Source: an uncultured Clostridia bacterium (GTDB taxonomy: Bacteria; Bacillota; Clostridia; Oscillospirales; CAG-272). From it: a DNA stretch of 5,862 nt. The stretch lies in contig CAMGCN010000077.1 of assembly GCA_946040935.1 (NCBI GenBank), forward strand, positions 1 to 5,862, written 5' to 3'. Under the pieces are notes generated by a model that saw nothing but the letters and a program-made list of their open reading frames with translations, had not been told where the DNA came from and searched no databases. This document shows, piece after piece, positions 1-4,890 of this stretch (positions are counted from its first letter, which is position 1; each line of letters begins with the position of its first letter). Made by a program: the position numbers and the translations under genes.

Positions 1-6
1 TTATTG

Positions 7-35
7 TTGATTATTACCGTTAGTAGCGGTATAAT
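7..35 (+). promoter_or_regulatory. Sigma-A promoter of the SLOG gene
   Basis: The -35 box TTGATT (7-12) is separated by 17 bp from a perfect -10 box TATAAT (30-35). Transcription would start near position 42, giving a leader of about 54 nt before the ATG at 96. The predicted start falls on the palindrome at 42-57. Confidence 0.75.
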
Positions 36-41
36 TATATA

Positions 42-57
42 TTAAGTTCAAACTTAA
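42..57. promoter_or_regulatory. Palindromic operator-like site at transcription start
   Basis: TTAAGTT-CA-AACTTAA is a perfect 7-bp inverted repeat with a 2-bp centre, placed 6 bp after the -10 box at the predicted +1. The position and dyad symmetry suit a dimeric repressor that blocks transcription of the SLOG gene. It could also be the first hairpin of the mRNA, though a 2-nt loop is too tight for a good one. No specific regulator can be named. Confidence 0.45.
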
Positions 58-95
58 ATTAGTAAACGTTTTTCGGAGGCTGTTTAGAAAGCAAA

Positions 96-560
96 ATGAA
101 TATATTTACTGTTGCTTTTTTCGGACATAGATATATTGTAAATCCCTTTCAAATGGAAAAAAGACTTGATAAAATCATAGAGAATCTGATAAAAGAAAAG
201 CATAAGGTTGAATTTCTTGTGGGCAGAAACGGAGACTTTGATCAATATGTTTCCTCTGCCGTCATTCGCTCAAAAAGAAAATATAGAGATGATAATAGTT
301 TCCTTGTGCTTATTTTACCATACGCAACTGCCGAATATAAAAATAATGTTGAGTCTTTCGAAAAATACTATGATGAGATTGAAATATGTCAATCGTGTGC
401 CGACGTACATTTCAAATCTGCTTTGAAAATACGTAACCGTGAAATGGTAGATCGTGCTGATTTGGTTGTATGTTTTATCGACCACGAATCCGGCGGTGCA
501 TATCAAACAATTCAATATGCCAAAAGGCAAAATAAAAAAATTATAAATCTTGCATTATAA
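96..560 (+). CDS. SLOG-family (DUF1273/YpsA-like) nucleotide-binding protein
   Basis: This is a 154-residue cytosolic protein with a Rossmann-like SLOG fold. Visible signatures, in order: a first beta strand ending in the GHR motif (residues 10-12), GRNGDFD (43-49, the family's glycine-rich segment), LPY (74-76), NREMVDRAD (114-122), the strand LVVCF (123-127) and ESGGAYQTIQYA (131-142), a typical GGA turn plus helix. SLOG proteins bind nucleotides or nucleotide-derived ligands, but the ligand and partner here are unknown. The protein is somewhat shorter than YpsA (about 180 residues) but looks complete. The start is fixed by the GHR strand: no other in-frame start lies between the leader and residue 20. 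The ribosome site is odd: GGAGG (75-79) lies 16 nt before the ATG, about twice the usual spacing, and a weak AGAAAG (86-91) is the only closer match. The gene appears monocistronic. SLOG genes often occur in defence or signalling contexts, but nothing next to it supports that here. Confidence 0.8.
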   Translation: MNIFTVAFFGHRYIVNPFQMEKRLDKIIENLIKEKHKVEFLVGRNGDFDQYVSSAVIRSKRKYRDDNSFLVLILPYATAEYKNNVESFEKYYDEIEICQSCADVHFKSALKIRNREMVDRADLVVCFIDHESGGAYQTIQYAKRQNKKIINLAL

Positions 561-580
561 AAAACAAAAAGTGTTTTTGT
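560..580 (+). terminator. Weak hairpin after the SLOG gene
   Basis: Directly after the stop codon there are two alternative perfect 7-bp pairings: AAAAACA with TGTTTTT (560-566/572-578), or ACAAAAA with TTTTTGT (564-570/574-580). The 3' arm is T-rich but no separate T-tract follows, and the stem is mostly A-T. It may act as a weak terminator or as a 3'-end stabiliser. Confidence 0.35.
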
Positions 581-599
581 ATACCGGGATGAAATTGGA

Positions 600-880
600 A
601 TCCGAAAATACTGACTGCGCGAGTGCTTGAAGTCATCAGCCGAAAATAATATCTATGGGGATTAGACATGCCGTCGCGGACATTATATCGTTCGCGACAA
701 CTTTTTCATTTAAAAAGTCGTCGGCTCACACACTCCATCGCTACTCCTTTTCGCAAAAAGTCACTCTTGTTGCGACTATTCGCCTACAGGCGCGTTCACG
801 ACGGCCTTGCGGCGTTTCCGACTTTTTTCGAATTCAAGTTTATATCAAAATTTTCCGTCGACATCCTTTTCATAACCTTT
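600..880. other. Gene-free block rich in hairpins, possible dispersed element
   Basis: No convincing protein is encoded here. Two overlapping + strand frames are open for over 200 bp, but neither translation resembles a folded protein; both are rich in Arg, Ser, Phe and Leu. What is visible is structure: a stem at 673-680/691-698, a 12-bp stem with one mismatch at 695-706/712-723 that shares CGAC (695-698) with the first and so is mutually exclusive with it, TCGCAA/TTGCGA (751-756/770-775), and CGCCT/AGGCG (781-785/788-792). On the - strand there are two mini-ORFs: 738-706 (10 codons, starting MECVS) preceded by AAAAGGAG at good spacing, and 873-796 (25 codons, starting MKRMST). The block looks different from the A/T-rich flanks and may be a lineage-specific intergenic repeat or a structured RNA, but one copy cannot show this. 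Confidence 0.4.
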
Positions 881-886
881 TAACAT

Positions 887-919
887 AAAGAAAATCCGCA
901 TATGCAGATTTTCTTTTTT
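887..919 (+). terminator. Rho-independent terminator, probably bidirectional
   Basis: AAAGAAAATC (887-896) pairs perfectly with GATTTTCTTT (907-916). After one C/A mismatch the stem is capped by GCATATGC (898-905). On the + strand a run of six T (914-919) completes a classic terminator. On the - strand the stem ends in TTTCTTT, so it could back up the MATE gene's own terminator. It would close any + strand transcript through 600-880. Confidence 0.65.
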
Positions 920-972
920 ATTTATCAATTTTTCAATACACAATTCCGAATATATTACAAAAGTATAATCAT

Positions 973-1014
973 AAAAACGGCAAGTAAAAGCAACTGTAAC
1001 CAGCCTGCTTTTAC
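973..1014 (-). terminator. Terminator of the MATE gene
   Basis: GTAAAAGCA (984-992) and TGCTTTTAC (1006-1014) form a perfect 9-bp stem with a 13-nt loop, starting 24 nt after the MATE stop codon on the - strand. A run of five T (positions 977-973, - strand) follows after a 6-nt gap, a little late for a canonical terminator. The hairpin at 887-916 lies about 70 nt further on as a possible second stop. Confidence 0.5.
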
Positions 1015-1038
1015 GTCTTTGAAAAGCGCATATTTTAC

Positions 1039-2469
1039 TTAATCCGTATCGGTTATTGCTTTTTGCTTGGTTCCCTCTCGCAGAAGCTTTTTTCGTACAT
1101 ATGTACAGCAGATAAAATGAATAATCGCGGTAAGTCCCCAGGAAATCGGATAGGATATATAAACCGCACCGAGGGTGGGATGAGCGGCAAACACGGTGTA
1201 AATCCACACTATGCGAAGCAGGCATGAGCCAATAAGCGAAACGGCGGTAGAGGTAAAAGATTTTCCCATTCCGCGCAACACGCCTGAGCCAACCTCCATA
1301 AAAGCTAACAGGAAATACAGCGGAAACATATATAACATCCTGGTTATCGCAGCAGAGTAAGCTATTGCCTCGCCCGAGCCTGCTTCACCGGCAGAAACAC
1401 CGTAAAGCGATAAAAGCGGATTTCTGAAAATCAGGATAATTCCTGCCGAAATTTGAGCGATTAAAAATGTTATCATATAGCAGTTACGCATAACCGCACC
1501 TATTCGTTTGTACTTTCCCGCTCCAACGTTTTGCCCCGTAAAGGAAACAGACGCCTGGTACACCGAGTTAGTAGCCGTATAGGAAAAGCTTTCTATATTT
1601 CCGGCCGCCGCATTTCCCTTTACCACAGGCTGATAATCTAAACCCGACGGAGTAATCATATTGTTTACCTTTATTATCGAGGACTGAATAATCATATTGG
1701 AAACCGAAAACAGCGCGCCCTGAATACCCGCGGGAAGACCTATACATACGATGCTTTTAAGAGAGTTTTTATCAATTCTAATCTTTTTTAAGCAAAAGCG
1801 GCAAGGGCCTTTATCACGCGAAAGATATATAAGTAAAACGGCCGCGGAGGCCACGTTTGAAAGCACGGTCGCAAGCGCCACTCCATCTGCGGACATATCT
1901 AAAATCAAAACAAAAAACAGATTGAGCAATACATTAAGGATTCCTGCCGCGGACATTACAAAAAGAGGAGTCTTGGTGTTACCCTCGGCACGCAGGATTG
2001 CCACAGTATAATTTGTGAGGGAGAGAAAAGGCGTTCCCATAAAATAAATTACCACATATTTTGAAGAAAGCTCGAGCAGTTTTCCGCTGCTGCCCATAGC
2101 CGACAAAATAGGGCTTTGAAAGACTATTCCGACAATGCCGCCCGCTGTGCCGAATATCAGACTAACGAGTATCGATGTATGTACGGCTTTTGAAACTCTA
2201 TCCCGGTCGTTTGCGCCTATATGCCTCGCCGCTACCACGTTTGCGCCAACAGAAAAACCTATGAAAATATTGATAAAAAGATTTATCATGGGCGCGCTCA
2301 CGCCTATCGCCCCGACAGCGTCGGGTTCGTCTGACAGGCTAACTATTATCATATCCGCCGCATTATAAAAGACCTGCAAAATATTTGTTAAGATAAGCGG
2401 CATTACAAAACGCAGGATTTTTCCGAAAAGCCGCCCTTCGGTCATATTAATCTGATTTGTCTTTGCCAT
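1039..2469 (-). CDS. MATE family multidrug/cation antiporter
   Basis: This 476-residue inner-membrane protein has the usual length and two-lobe layout of MATE exporters, which use an H+ or Na+ gradient to expel drugs and other organic cations. The first MatE repeat spans about residues 17-178: it starts with PLILTNILQVFYNAADMIIVS (24-44), with the GANVVAARHIGAND loop (75-88) and an AILRAEGNTKTP segment (157-168) of the clostridial subfamily. The second repeat spans about 240-410, with GLPAGIQGALFSVSNMIIQSS (244-264) and SFTGQNVGAGKYKRIG (309-324), the counterpart of the first loop. A short polar stretch (270-286) sits between TM segments where many relatives have a tighter turn. The C-terminal tail is basic and cytosolic. 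The ATG at 2469 is preceded by GGGGAAAT (2483-2476), a weak but adequate ribosome site, and the next residues match the family N-terminus. It has its own promoter and looks monocistronic. Substrate cannot be read from sequence. Confidence 0.93.
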   Translation of the reverse strand: MAKTNQINMTEGRLFGKILRFVMPLILTNILQVFYNAADMIIVSLSDEPDAVGAIGVSAPMINLFINIFIGFSVGANVVAARHIGANDRDRVSKAVHTSILVSLIFGTAGGIVGIVFQSPILSAMGSSGKLLELSSKYVVIYFMGTPFLSLTNYTVAILRAEGNTKTPLFVMSAAGILNVLLNLFFVLILDMSADGVALATVLSNVASAAVLLIYLSRDKGPCRFCLKKIRIDKNSLKSIVCIGLPAGIQGALFSVSNMIIQSSIIKVNNMITPSGLDYQPVVKGNAAAGNIESFSYTATNSVYQASVSFTGQNVGAGKYKRIGAVMRNCYMITFLIAQISAGIILIFRNPLLSLYGVSAGEAGSGEAIAYSAAITRMLYMFPLYFLLAFMEVGSGVLRGMGKSFTSTAVSLIGSCLLRIVWIYTVFAAHPTLGAVYISYPISWGLTAIIHFICCTYVRKKLLREGTKQKAITDTD

Positions 2470-2489
2470 AAAATAATTTCCCCGATATT

Positions 2490-2535
2490 TATGCGTTTAT
2501 TTCCCCTTTGACCGTAGATATTCTCTTAACGCATA
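2490..2535 (-). promoter_or_regulatory. Inverted repeat in the MATE leader
   Basis: A perfect 8-bp inverted repeat, TATGCGTT (2490-2497) and AACGCATA (2528-2535), is separated by 30 bp. With the promoter at 2542-2570 the mRNA would begin at about 2535, so the very 5' end can pair with the stretch ending 6 nt before the Shine-Dalgarno. The 8-mer GGGGAAAT also occurs twice (- strand, 2506-2499 inside the loop and 2483-2476 as the ribosome site). It could be a 5'-end stabilising stem, a translation switch or a two-half-site operator. Confidence 0.4.
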
Positions 2536-2541
2536 GATTAA

Positions 2542-2570
2542 CTTATAGCACATATATATTAAAAAGTCAA
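2542..2570 (-). promoter_or_regulatory. Sigma-A promoter of the MATE gene
   Basis: Reading the - strand, TTGACT (2570-2565), a 17-bp spacer and TATAAG (2547-2542) fit sigma-A well, and TGC immediately before the -10 makes it an extended -10 promoter. The -35 box abuts the foot of the terminator at 2572-2608, so one transcription unit ends where the next begins. Confidence 0.8.
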
Positions 2571-2571
2571 G

Positions 2572-2608
2572 AAAGCTCTTTCAATTTTTTGATAATTAAA
2601 AGAGCTTT
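2572..2608 (-). terminator. Terminator between the lipoprotein and MATE genes
   Basis: AAAGCTCTTT (2572-2581) pairs perfectly with AAAGAGCTTT (2599-2608) across a 17-nt A/T-rich loop. On the - strand it lies about 50 nt past the lipoprotein stop codon and is followed by TTGACTTTTT. On the + strand it is followed by TCTTTTTC. It separates the - strand lipoprotein transcript from the MATE promoter. Confidence 0.6.
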
Positions 2609-2659
2609 TCTTTTTCGGAAAGTATTCAGAGTTTTTCGGTTAAAAATAATATGCGCAAA

Positions 2660-3496
2660 TTAATTTTCAAGATTGCCTTTTTGCGCCCAGATGGCGAACG
2701 GCTCTTCCACAAGTACGGCGTGGACGCGGTGCTCGCGAAGACGGAAATATGCGTGATAGTCGCTGTCGTATGTGGCAATTTCGGAAAAAGCGGTGCCGCA
2801 TTTATTTACATATTCAAGCGCGTAGGAATTTTCACGAACTCCGATCTTCATATCTGTAAGTCCGTCGAGGCCGTCAATTCCGTCGACTTTGTCGGAGATA
2901 ATCAAAGTAAGGCGCGTTGTGAGATAGGGACGGGTGACGAGCATCTTATCCTGCGTTTTTCCGCCCAACGCAAGCGCGCCTATAAAACAGTCTATATCTC
3001 CCGACTCTAACATCCCTGCGGCACTCTCTCGCGGACAGTTCACAAAAACGGCGTTTATATTTGTACGGTTTGAAAGCTCGCGCAGGATATCCGCGTCAAG
3101 ACCGCACACCTGTTTCTGCGCGTCACGGAATGTCATGGGATATGAGAGGGTATCTACACCCACCTTTATTTCCCCCGCTTCGCACACATCGTAAAGCGAG
3201 TCGTCCTCCGACTCGGGCATCTGCTTTCCTTCGCTGTATTCTATTAAATCTGTATCAAGCCAATTTTCACAGATTTTACCTGCCGTTCCGTCTGAAATCA
3301 TCTCTGCGAGCGCGTCGTCAAACAGCTTTGCAAGCGCACCGTCATCTTTCCTGAAGCCGATACAGTACTGCAAGGCGCCGTAGGTCTTTCCCGTAAAATT
3401 CCCCTTGACGGAATTTTCACTGTTTTGTGTTTCATTACTTCCGCACGAGCATAAAATAAGAAGCAGGGCAAAAAACAAGCATAAAAATCTTTTCAT
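2660..3496 (-). CDS. Solute-binding lipoprotein with rotated SBP_bac_3 domain
   Basis: This 278-residue protein starts with a lipoprotein signal: KR, a hydrophobic core (4-16) and lipobox LCSC, with Cys18 as the likely lipidated residue. It should sit on the outer face of the membrane and resembles amino-acid-type (family 3) ABC solute-binding proteins. The segment order is unusual. Residues about 36-85 (YGALQYCIGFRKDDGAL, then DALAEMISDGTAGKICENWL) match the end of an SBP_bac_3 domain. A charged linker follows (86-107). Then GEIKVGVDTLSYPMTFRD (108-125) opens the domain, followed by GLDADILREL (132-141), LESGDIDCFIGAL (163-175), TRPYLTTRLTLII (188-200), LTDMKIGVRENSYALEYV (213-230) and HAVLVEEPFAIWAQ (259-271), where the protein stops. 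The pieces together make about one full domain, circularly permuted. The ATG at 3496 is chosen over the upstream in-frame ATG at 3652 because GGAGG (3509-3505) lies 8 nt before it and the signal peptide begins there. No ABC permease or ATPase of the amino-acid type is adjacent, so it may be an orphan receptor or a decaying tandem-domain gene. Confidence 0.85.
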   Translation of the reverse strand: MKRFLCLFFALLLILCSCGSNETQNSENSVKGNFTGKTYGALQYCIGFRKDDGALAKLFDDALAEMISDGTAGKICENWLDTDLIEYSEGKQMPESEDDSLYDVCEAGEIKVGVDTLSYPMTFRDAQKQVCGLDADILRELSNRTNINAVFVNCPRESAAGMLESGDIDCFIGALALGGKTQDKMLVTRPYLTTRLTLIISDKVDGIDGLDGLTDMKIGVRENSYALEYVNKCGTAFSEIATYDSDYHAYFRLREHRVHAVLVEEPFAIWAQKGNLEN

Positions 3497-3545
3497 AAAA
3501 CCTTCCTCCGGTAAAATTTTATCATAAAATAAAATCAAATGCAAC

Positions 3546-3574
3546 TTGACCGATAACAAAAAATAATATACTAT
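3546..3574 (+). promoter_or_regulatory. Promoter of pgeF, predicting a leaderless mRNA
   Basis: TTGACC (3546-3551) is a 5/6 -35 box. The -10 is TACTAT (3569-3574, 17-bp spacer) or the better-matching TATACT (3567-3572, 15-bp spacer). Either puts the transcription start at about 3579-3581, on or next to the pgeF ATG at 3581. No Shine-Dalgarno lies upstream of that ATG, consistent with a leaderless transcript. Confidence 0.55.
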
Positions 3575-3600
3575 ATAAGTATGGATAACTTTACTCTCAA
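3572..3600 (-). promoter_or_regulatory. Candidate divergent promoter of the lipoprotein gene
   Basis: On the - strand TTGAGA (3600-3595), a 17-bp spacer and TATATA (3577-3572) give a fair sigma-A match and a leader of about 70 nt. It overlaps the pgeF promoter and the first codons of pgeF. A second possibility is TTGCAT with TAAAAT 17 bp later, nearer the gene, with a poorer -35. Which is used cannot be decided by eye. Confidence 0.35.
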
Positions 3601-4363
3601 AACAAAGGGAAATATCGAGTACTATGTATGCGAAGGCATACCGGTTACTCACGCTTTTTCAACGAGGTTGGGCGGTGTATCTTCGCTCTCTCATACGAAA
3701 AGCATGAATCTCGCATATGGGCGCGGCGACAGCGATGAGACGGTTAATAAAAATTTCAGCATATTCTTCGGTGCGCTCGGACTAAAGACAGAAAACCTTA
3801 TATATATGAATCAGATACATTCATGCGACGTTCGTGAAATCACCGACGGAGAATCAGGGTGTGCAGGAAGTCTCGACGGAATGGTAACAAAGTCGAAAAA
3901 CGCTGTCCTCTGCGTTAAAATCGCAGACTGCTCTCCGATAATTTTATGCGATAAAGAGTCGGGCGTAATCGGAGCATGTCACGCAGGATGGTGGGGCGCG
4001 TGCGGAGGAATCGCAAAGGCAACAGTCGAAAAAATGGTCGCACTCGGTGCAAAAAAAGAAAACATCCGCGCGGCGATAGGTCCGTGCATACACTCATGCT
4101 GTTACGAAATACAAGAGGATTTTTATCTTGAAGTCAAAAAAATGACGGGCGATATTTGCGATTCATTCTTCACAAAGAGAGAGGGAAAGATGTTTGCCGA
4201 CATAGTGAAGATGAATACCTATTATCTTAATCTTGCAGGGTTAAAGCCCGAGAACGTCTACGCAAGCGAAGAATGCACCGCCTGCTCGCCCTACAGATTC
4301 TTTTCACACAGAGCCACAAAAGGAAAACGCGGCACCATGGCGGCGATTATCACTTTAGGATAG
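3581..4363 (+). CDS. pgeF: PgeF/YfiH-type laccase-domain enzyme
   Basis: This 260-residue cytosolic protein has the full length and motif set of the Cu-oxidase_4 (YfiH/YlmD) family. Members have been described as polyphenol oxidases and purine-nucleoside-active enzymes, and E. coli PgeF removes peptidoglycan precursors carrying a wrong amino acid (L-Ser for L-Ala). Visible motifs: HAFSTRLGGVSS (24-35), NQIHSCDV (77-84) with metal ligand His80, IADCSPIIL (114-122) with Cys117, ACHAGWWGACGG (132-143) with His134, IGPCIHSCCYEI (166-177), and EECTACSPYRFFSHRATKGKRGTMAAII (230-257). His80, Cys117 and His134 form the expected metal triad. One departure: the usual HAGWRG reads HAGWWG, with Trp138 (codon TGG, one transition from Arg CGG). 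The ATG at 3581 is the only plausible start because the conserved HAFSTR motif begins at residue 24 and there is no alternative start codon; it has no Shine-Dalgarno. The neighbours do not explain its role, and the gene stands alone. Confidence 0.92.
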   Translation: MDNFTLKTKGNIEYYVCEGIPVTHAFSTRLGGVSSLSHTKSMNLAYGRGDSDETVNKNFSIFFGALGLKTENLIYMNQIHSCDVREITDGESGCAGSLDGMVTKSKNAVLCVKIADCSPIILCDKESGVIGACHAGWWGACGGIAKATVEKMVALGAKKENIRAAIGPCIHSCCYEIQEDFYLEVKKMTGDICDSFFTKREGKMFADIVKMNTYYLNLAGLKPENVYASEECTACSPYRFFSHRATKGKRGTMAAIITLG

Positions 4364-4390
4364 GCGGGCTGTAAAAAAACGTGCAGAAGG

Positions 4391-4477
4391 AACGAAAATC
4401 AGTTTGCGGCGGCGGCAAATCCGACGCCGCAAACCCTTCCGACGGCGTACATGGTACGCCGAGTGGTAATTTTCGTT
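4391..4477. repeat. Three-way-junction palindromic element
   Basis: Three perfect stems nest in 87 bp. An outer stem, AACGAAAAT (4391-4399) with ATTTTCGTT (4469-4477), encloses two hairpins: GTTTGCGGCG (4402-4411) with CGCCGCAAAC (4425-4434, 13-nt loop) and CGGCGTAC (4443-4450) with GTACGCCG (4454-4461, ATG loop). The G/C-rich arms stand out against A/T-rich surroundings. This layout is typical of intergenic palindromic repeats or a structured RNA. It begins 28 nt after the pgeF stop and would be at the 3' end of its transcript. Confidence 0.5.
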
Positions 4478-4498
4478 TGTAGTTCAAGGGCAAAATAA

Positions 4499-4526
4499 GA
4501 AAATCCGCTCGCAAGAGCGGATTTTC
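4499..4526 (+). terminator. Strong hairpin terminating pgeF
   Basis: GAAAATCCGCTC (4499-4510) and GAGCGGATTTTC (4515-4526) form a perfect 12-bp stem with a GCAA tetraloop (GNRA type). The T-run lies within the 3' arm, and only CCAAATT follows, so it is a good stem with an imperfect T-tract. It is the first strong hairpin after pgeF apart from the three-way element. Confidence 0.6.
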
Positions 4527-4690
4527 CAAATTATTGAGTCTTTATCAGATGTATGTTTTAACTTTCTTATATTTCTTATAACAGATAAAACCGCCGCAAA
4601 TCAAGTATATCTTCCCTTGAATGATCTGCGCTGTTTTTTTACAACCCTTTTTTCTTTTCTGATTATCTCTCACTTTGCTATTATACTTCC
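4527..4690. other. Gene-free A/T-rich stretch
   Basis: No ORF with a ribosome site was found on either strand. It holds T-rich runs and a weak TCAAG/CTTGA stem (around 4599-4619). The best promoter-like match, TTGAGT (4534-4539) with TTTAAC 17 bp on, has a poor -10. It ends in the strong terminator at 4691-4723, so it may be a degraded gene remnant, pgeF read-through 3' UTR, or a small RNA without a recognisable promoter. Confidence 0.4.
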
Positions 4691-4723
4691 AAAAAGCATT
4701 GTTTCCTGAAAACATGCTTTTTT
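4691..4723 (+). terminator. Classic rho-independent terminator
   Basis: AAAAAGCAT (4691-4699) pairs with ATGCTTTTT (4714-4722). After a single bulged T the stem continues as GTTT/AAAC (4701-4704/4710-4713) with loop CCTGA, followed by T4723, so the T-run is 4718-4723. It is the best-formed terminator in the window, yet no annotated gene ends just upstream; pgeF ends about 330 nt earlier. It insulates the downstream regulatory region. Confidence 0.7.
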
Positions 4724-4759
4724 ATTTTCGACAAAATTATGTCGAATATTGTCGAAAAT
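4724..4759. promoter_or_regulatory. Cluster of three Spo0A boxes
   Basis: Three exact copies of the 0A box TGTCGAA (consensus TGNCGAA): one on the - strand at 4733-4727 and two on the + strand at 4740-4746 and 4750-4756. The two + copies are 10 bp apart, one helical turn, as for cooperative Spo0A dimers. The outer copies also form an 11-bp inverted repeat (4724-4734/4749-4759). A near match TGTCGTA lies at 4802-4808, closer to the promoter at 4828-4856. Spo0A is the master regulator of sporulation entry in Bacilli and Clostridia. Which direction it regulates here, and whether it does, is inference; the cluster sits about 105-135 bp upstream of the predicted start. Confidence 0.6.
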
Positions 4760-4827
4760 TTCTAAATTTTTCCATTAAAAATAATATTATCGGCGCGATA
4801 CTGTCGTAAAAAGAGTTTTTTTGGCTA

Positions 4828-4856
4828 TTTACATAACTTACGGCAGGAATTAAAAT
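4828..4856 (+). promoter_or_regulatory. Sigma-A promoter of the small DUF6514-like gene
   Basis: TTTACA (4828-4833, 5/6), a 17-bp spacer and TAAAAT (4851-4856, 5/6) place the start near 4863, giving a leader of about 28 nt that carries the Shine-Dalgarno. The near 0A box TGTCGTA (4802-4808) lies just upstream of the -35. Confidence 0.65.
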
Positions 4857-4890
4857 AAAATTGCAAAAAGAAATAACGGAGGGAAAACAC

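Noticed and set aside
655..888. Two overlapping + strand open frames (655-888 and 668-883) as protein genes
   Set aside because: They overlap in different frames, have at best a weak GGGG as ribosome site, and their translations lack a folded-protein pattern. The region is better read as structured non-coding DNA.
845..1225. A - strand open frame of 126 codons
   Set aside because: It overlaps the end of the MATE gene in another frame and has no ribosome site.
3497..3652. Upstream in-frame start of the lipoprotein (ATG at 3652, 52 more residues)
   Set aside because: It lacks a ribosome site, would overlap the divergent pgeF start and would bury the lipoprotein signal peptide. The ATG at 3496 has GGAGG at 8 nt and a proper lipobox.
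887..4526. Shared 12-mer AAGAAAATCCGC in the hairpins at 887 and 4499 as members of a repeat family
   Set aside because: Both are terminator stems, where short A-rich plus G/C arms recur by function. The loops and remaining arms differ.
4370..4643. TGTAAAAAAAC (4370-4380) and GTTTTTTTACA (4633-4643) as terminal inverted repeats of a MITE-like element
   Set aside because: The 11-bp match is mostly a homopolymer run in A/T-rich DNA. No target-site duplication was seen and the ends fall in unrelated contexts.
4845..4874. Sigma-H-like promoter (GCAGGAATT with GAAAT)
   Set aside because: The -35 matches well but the spacing is too long, the -10 is GAAA instead of GAAT, and the start would fall in the Shine-Dalgarno. 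The sigma-A promoter at 4828-4856 fits better.
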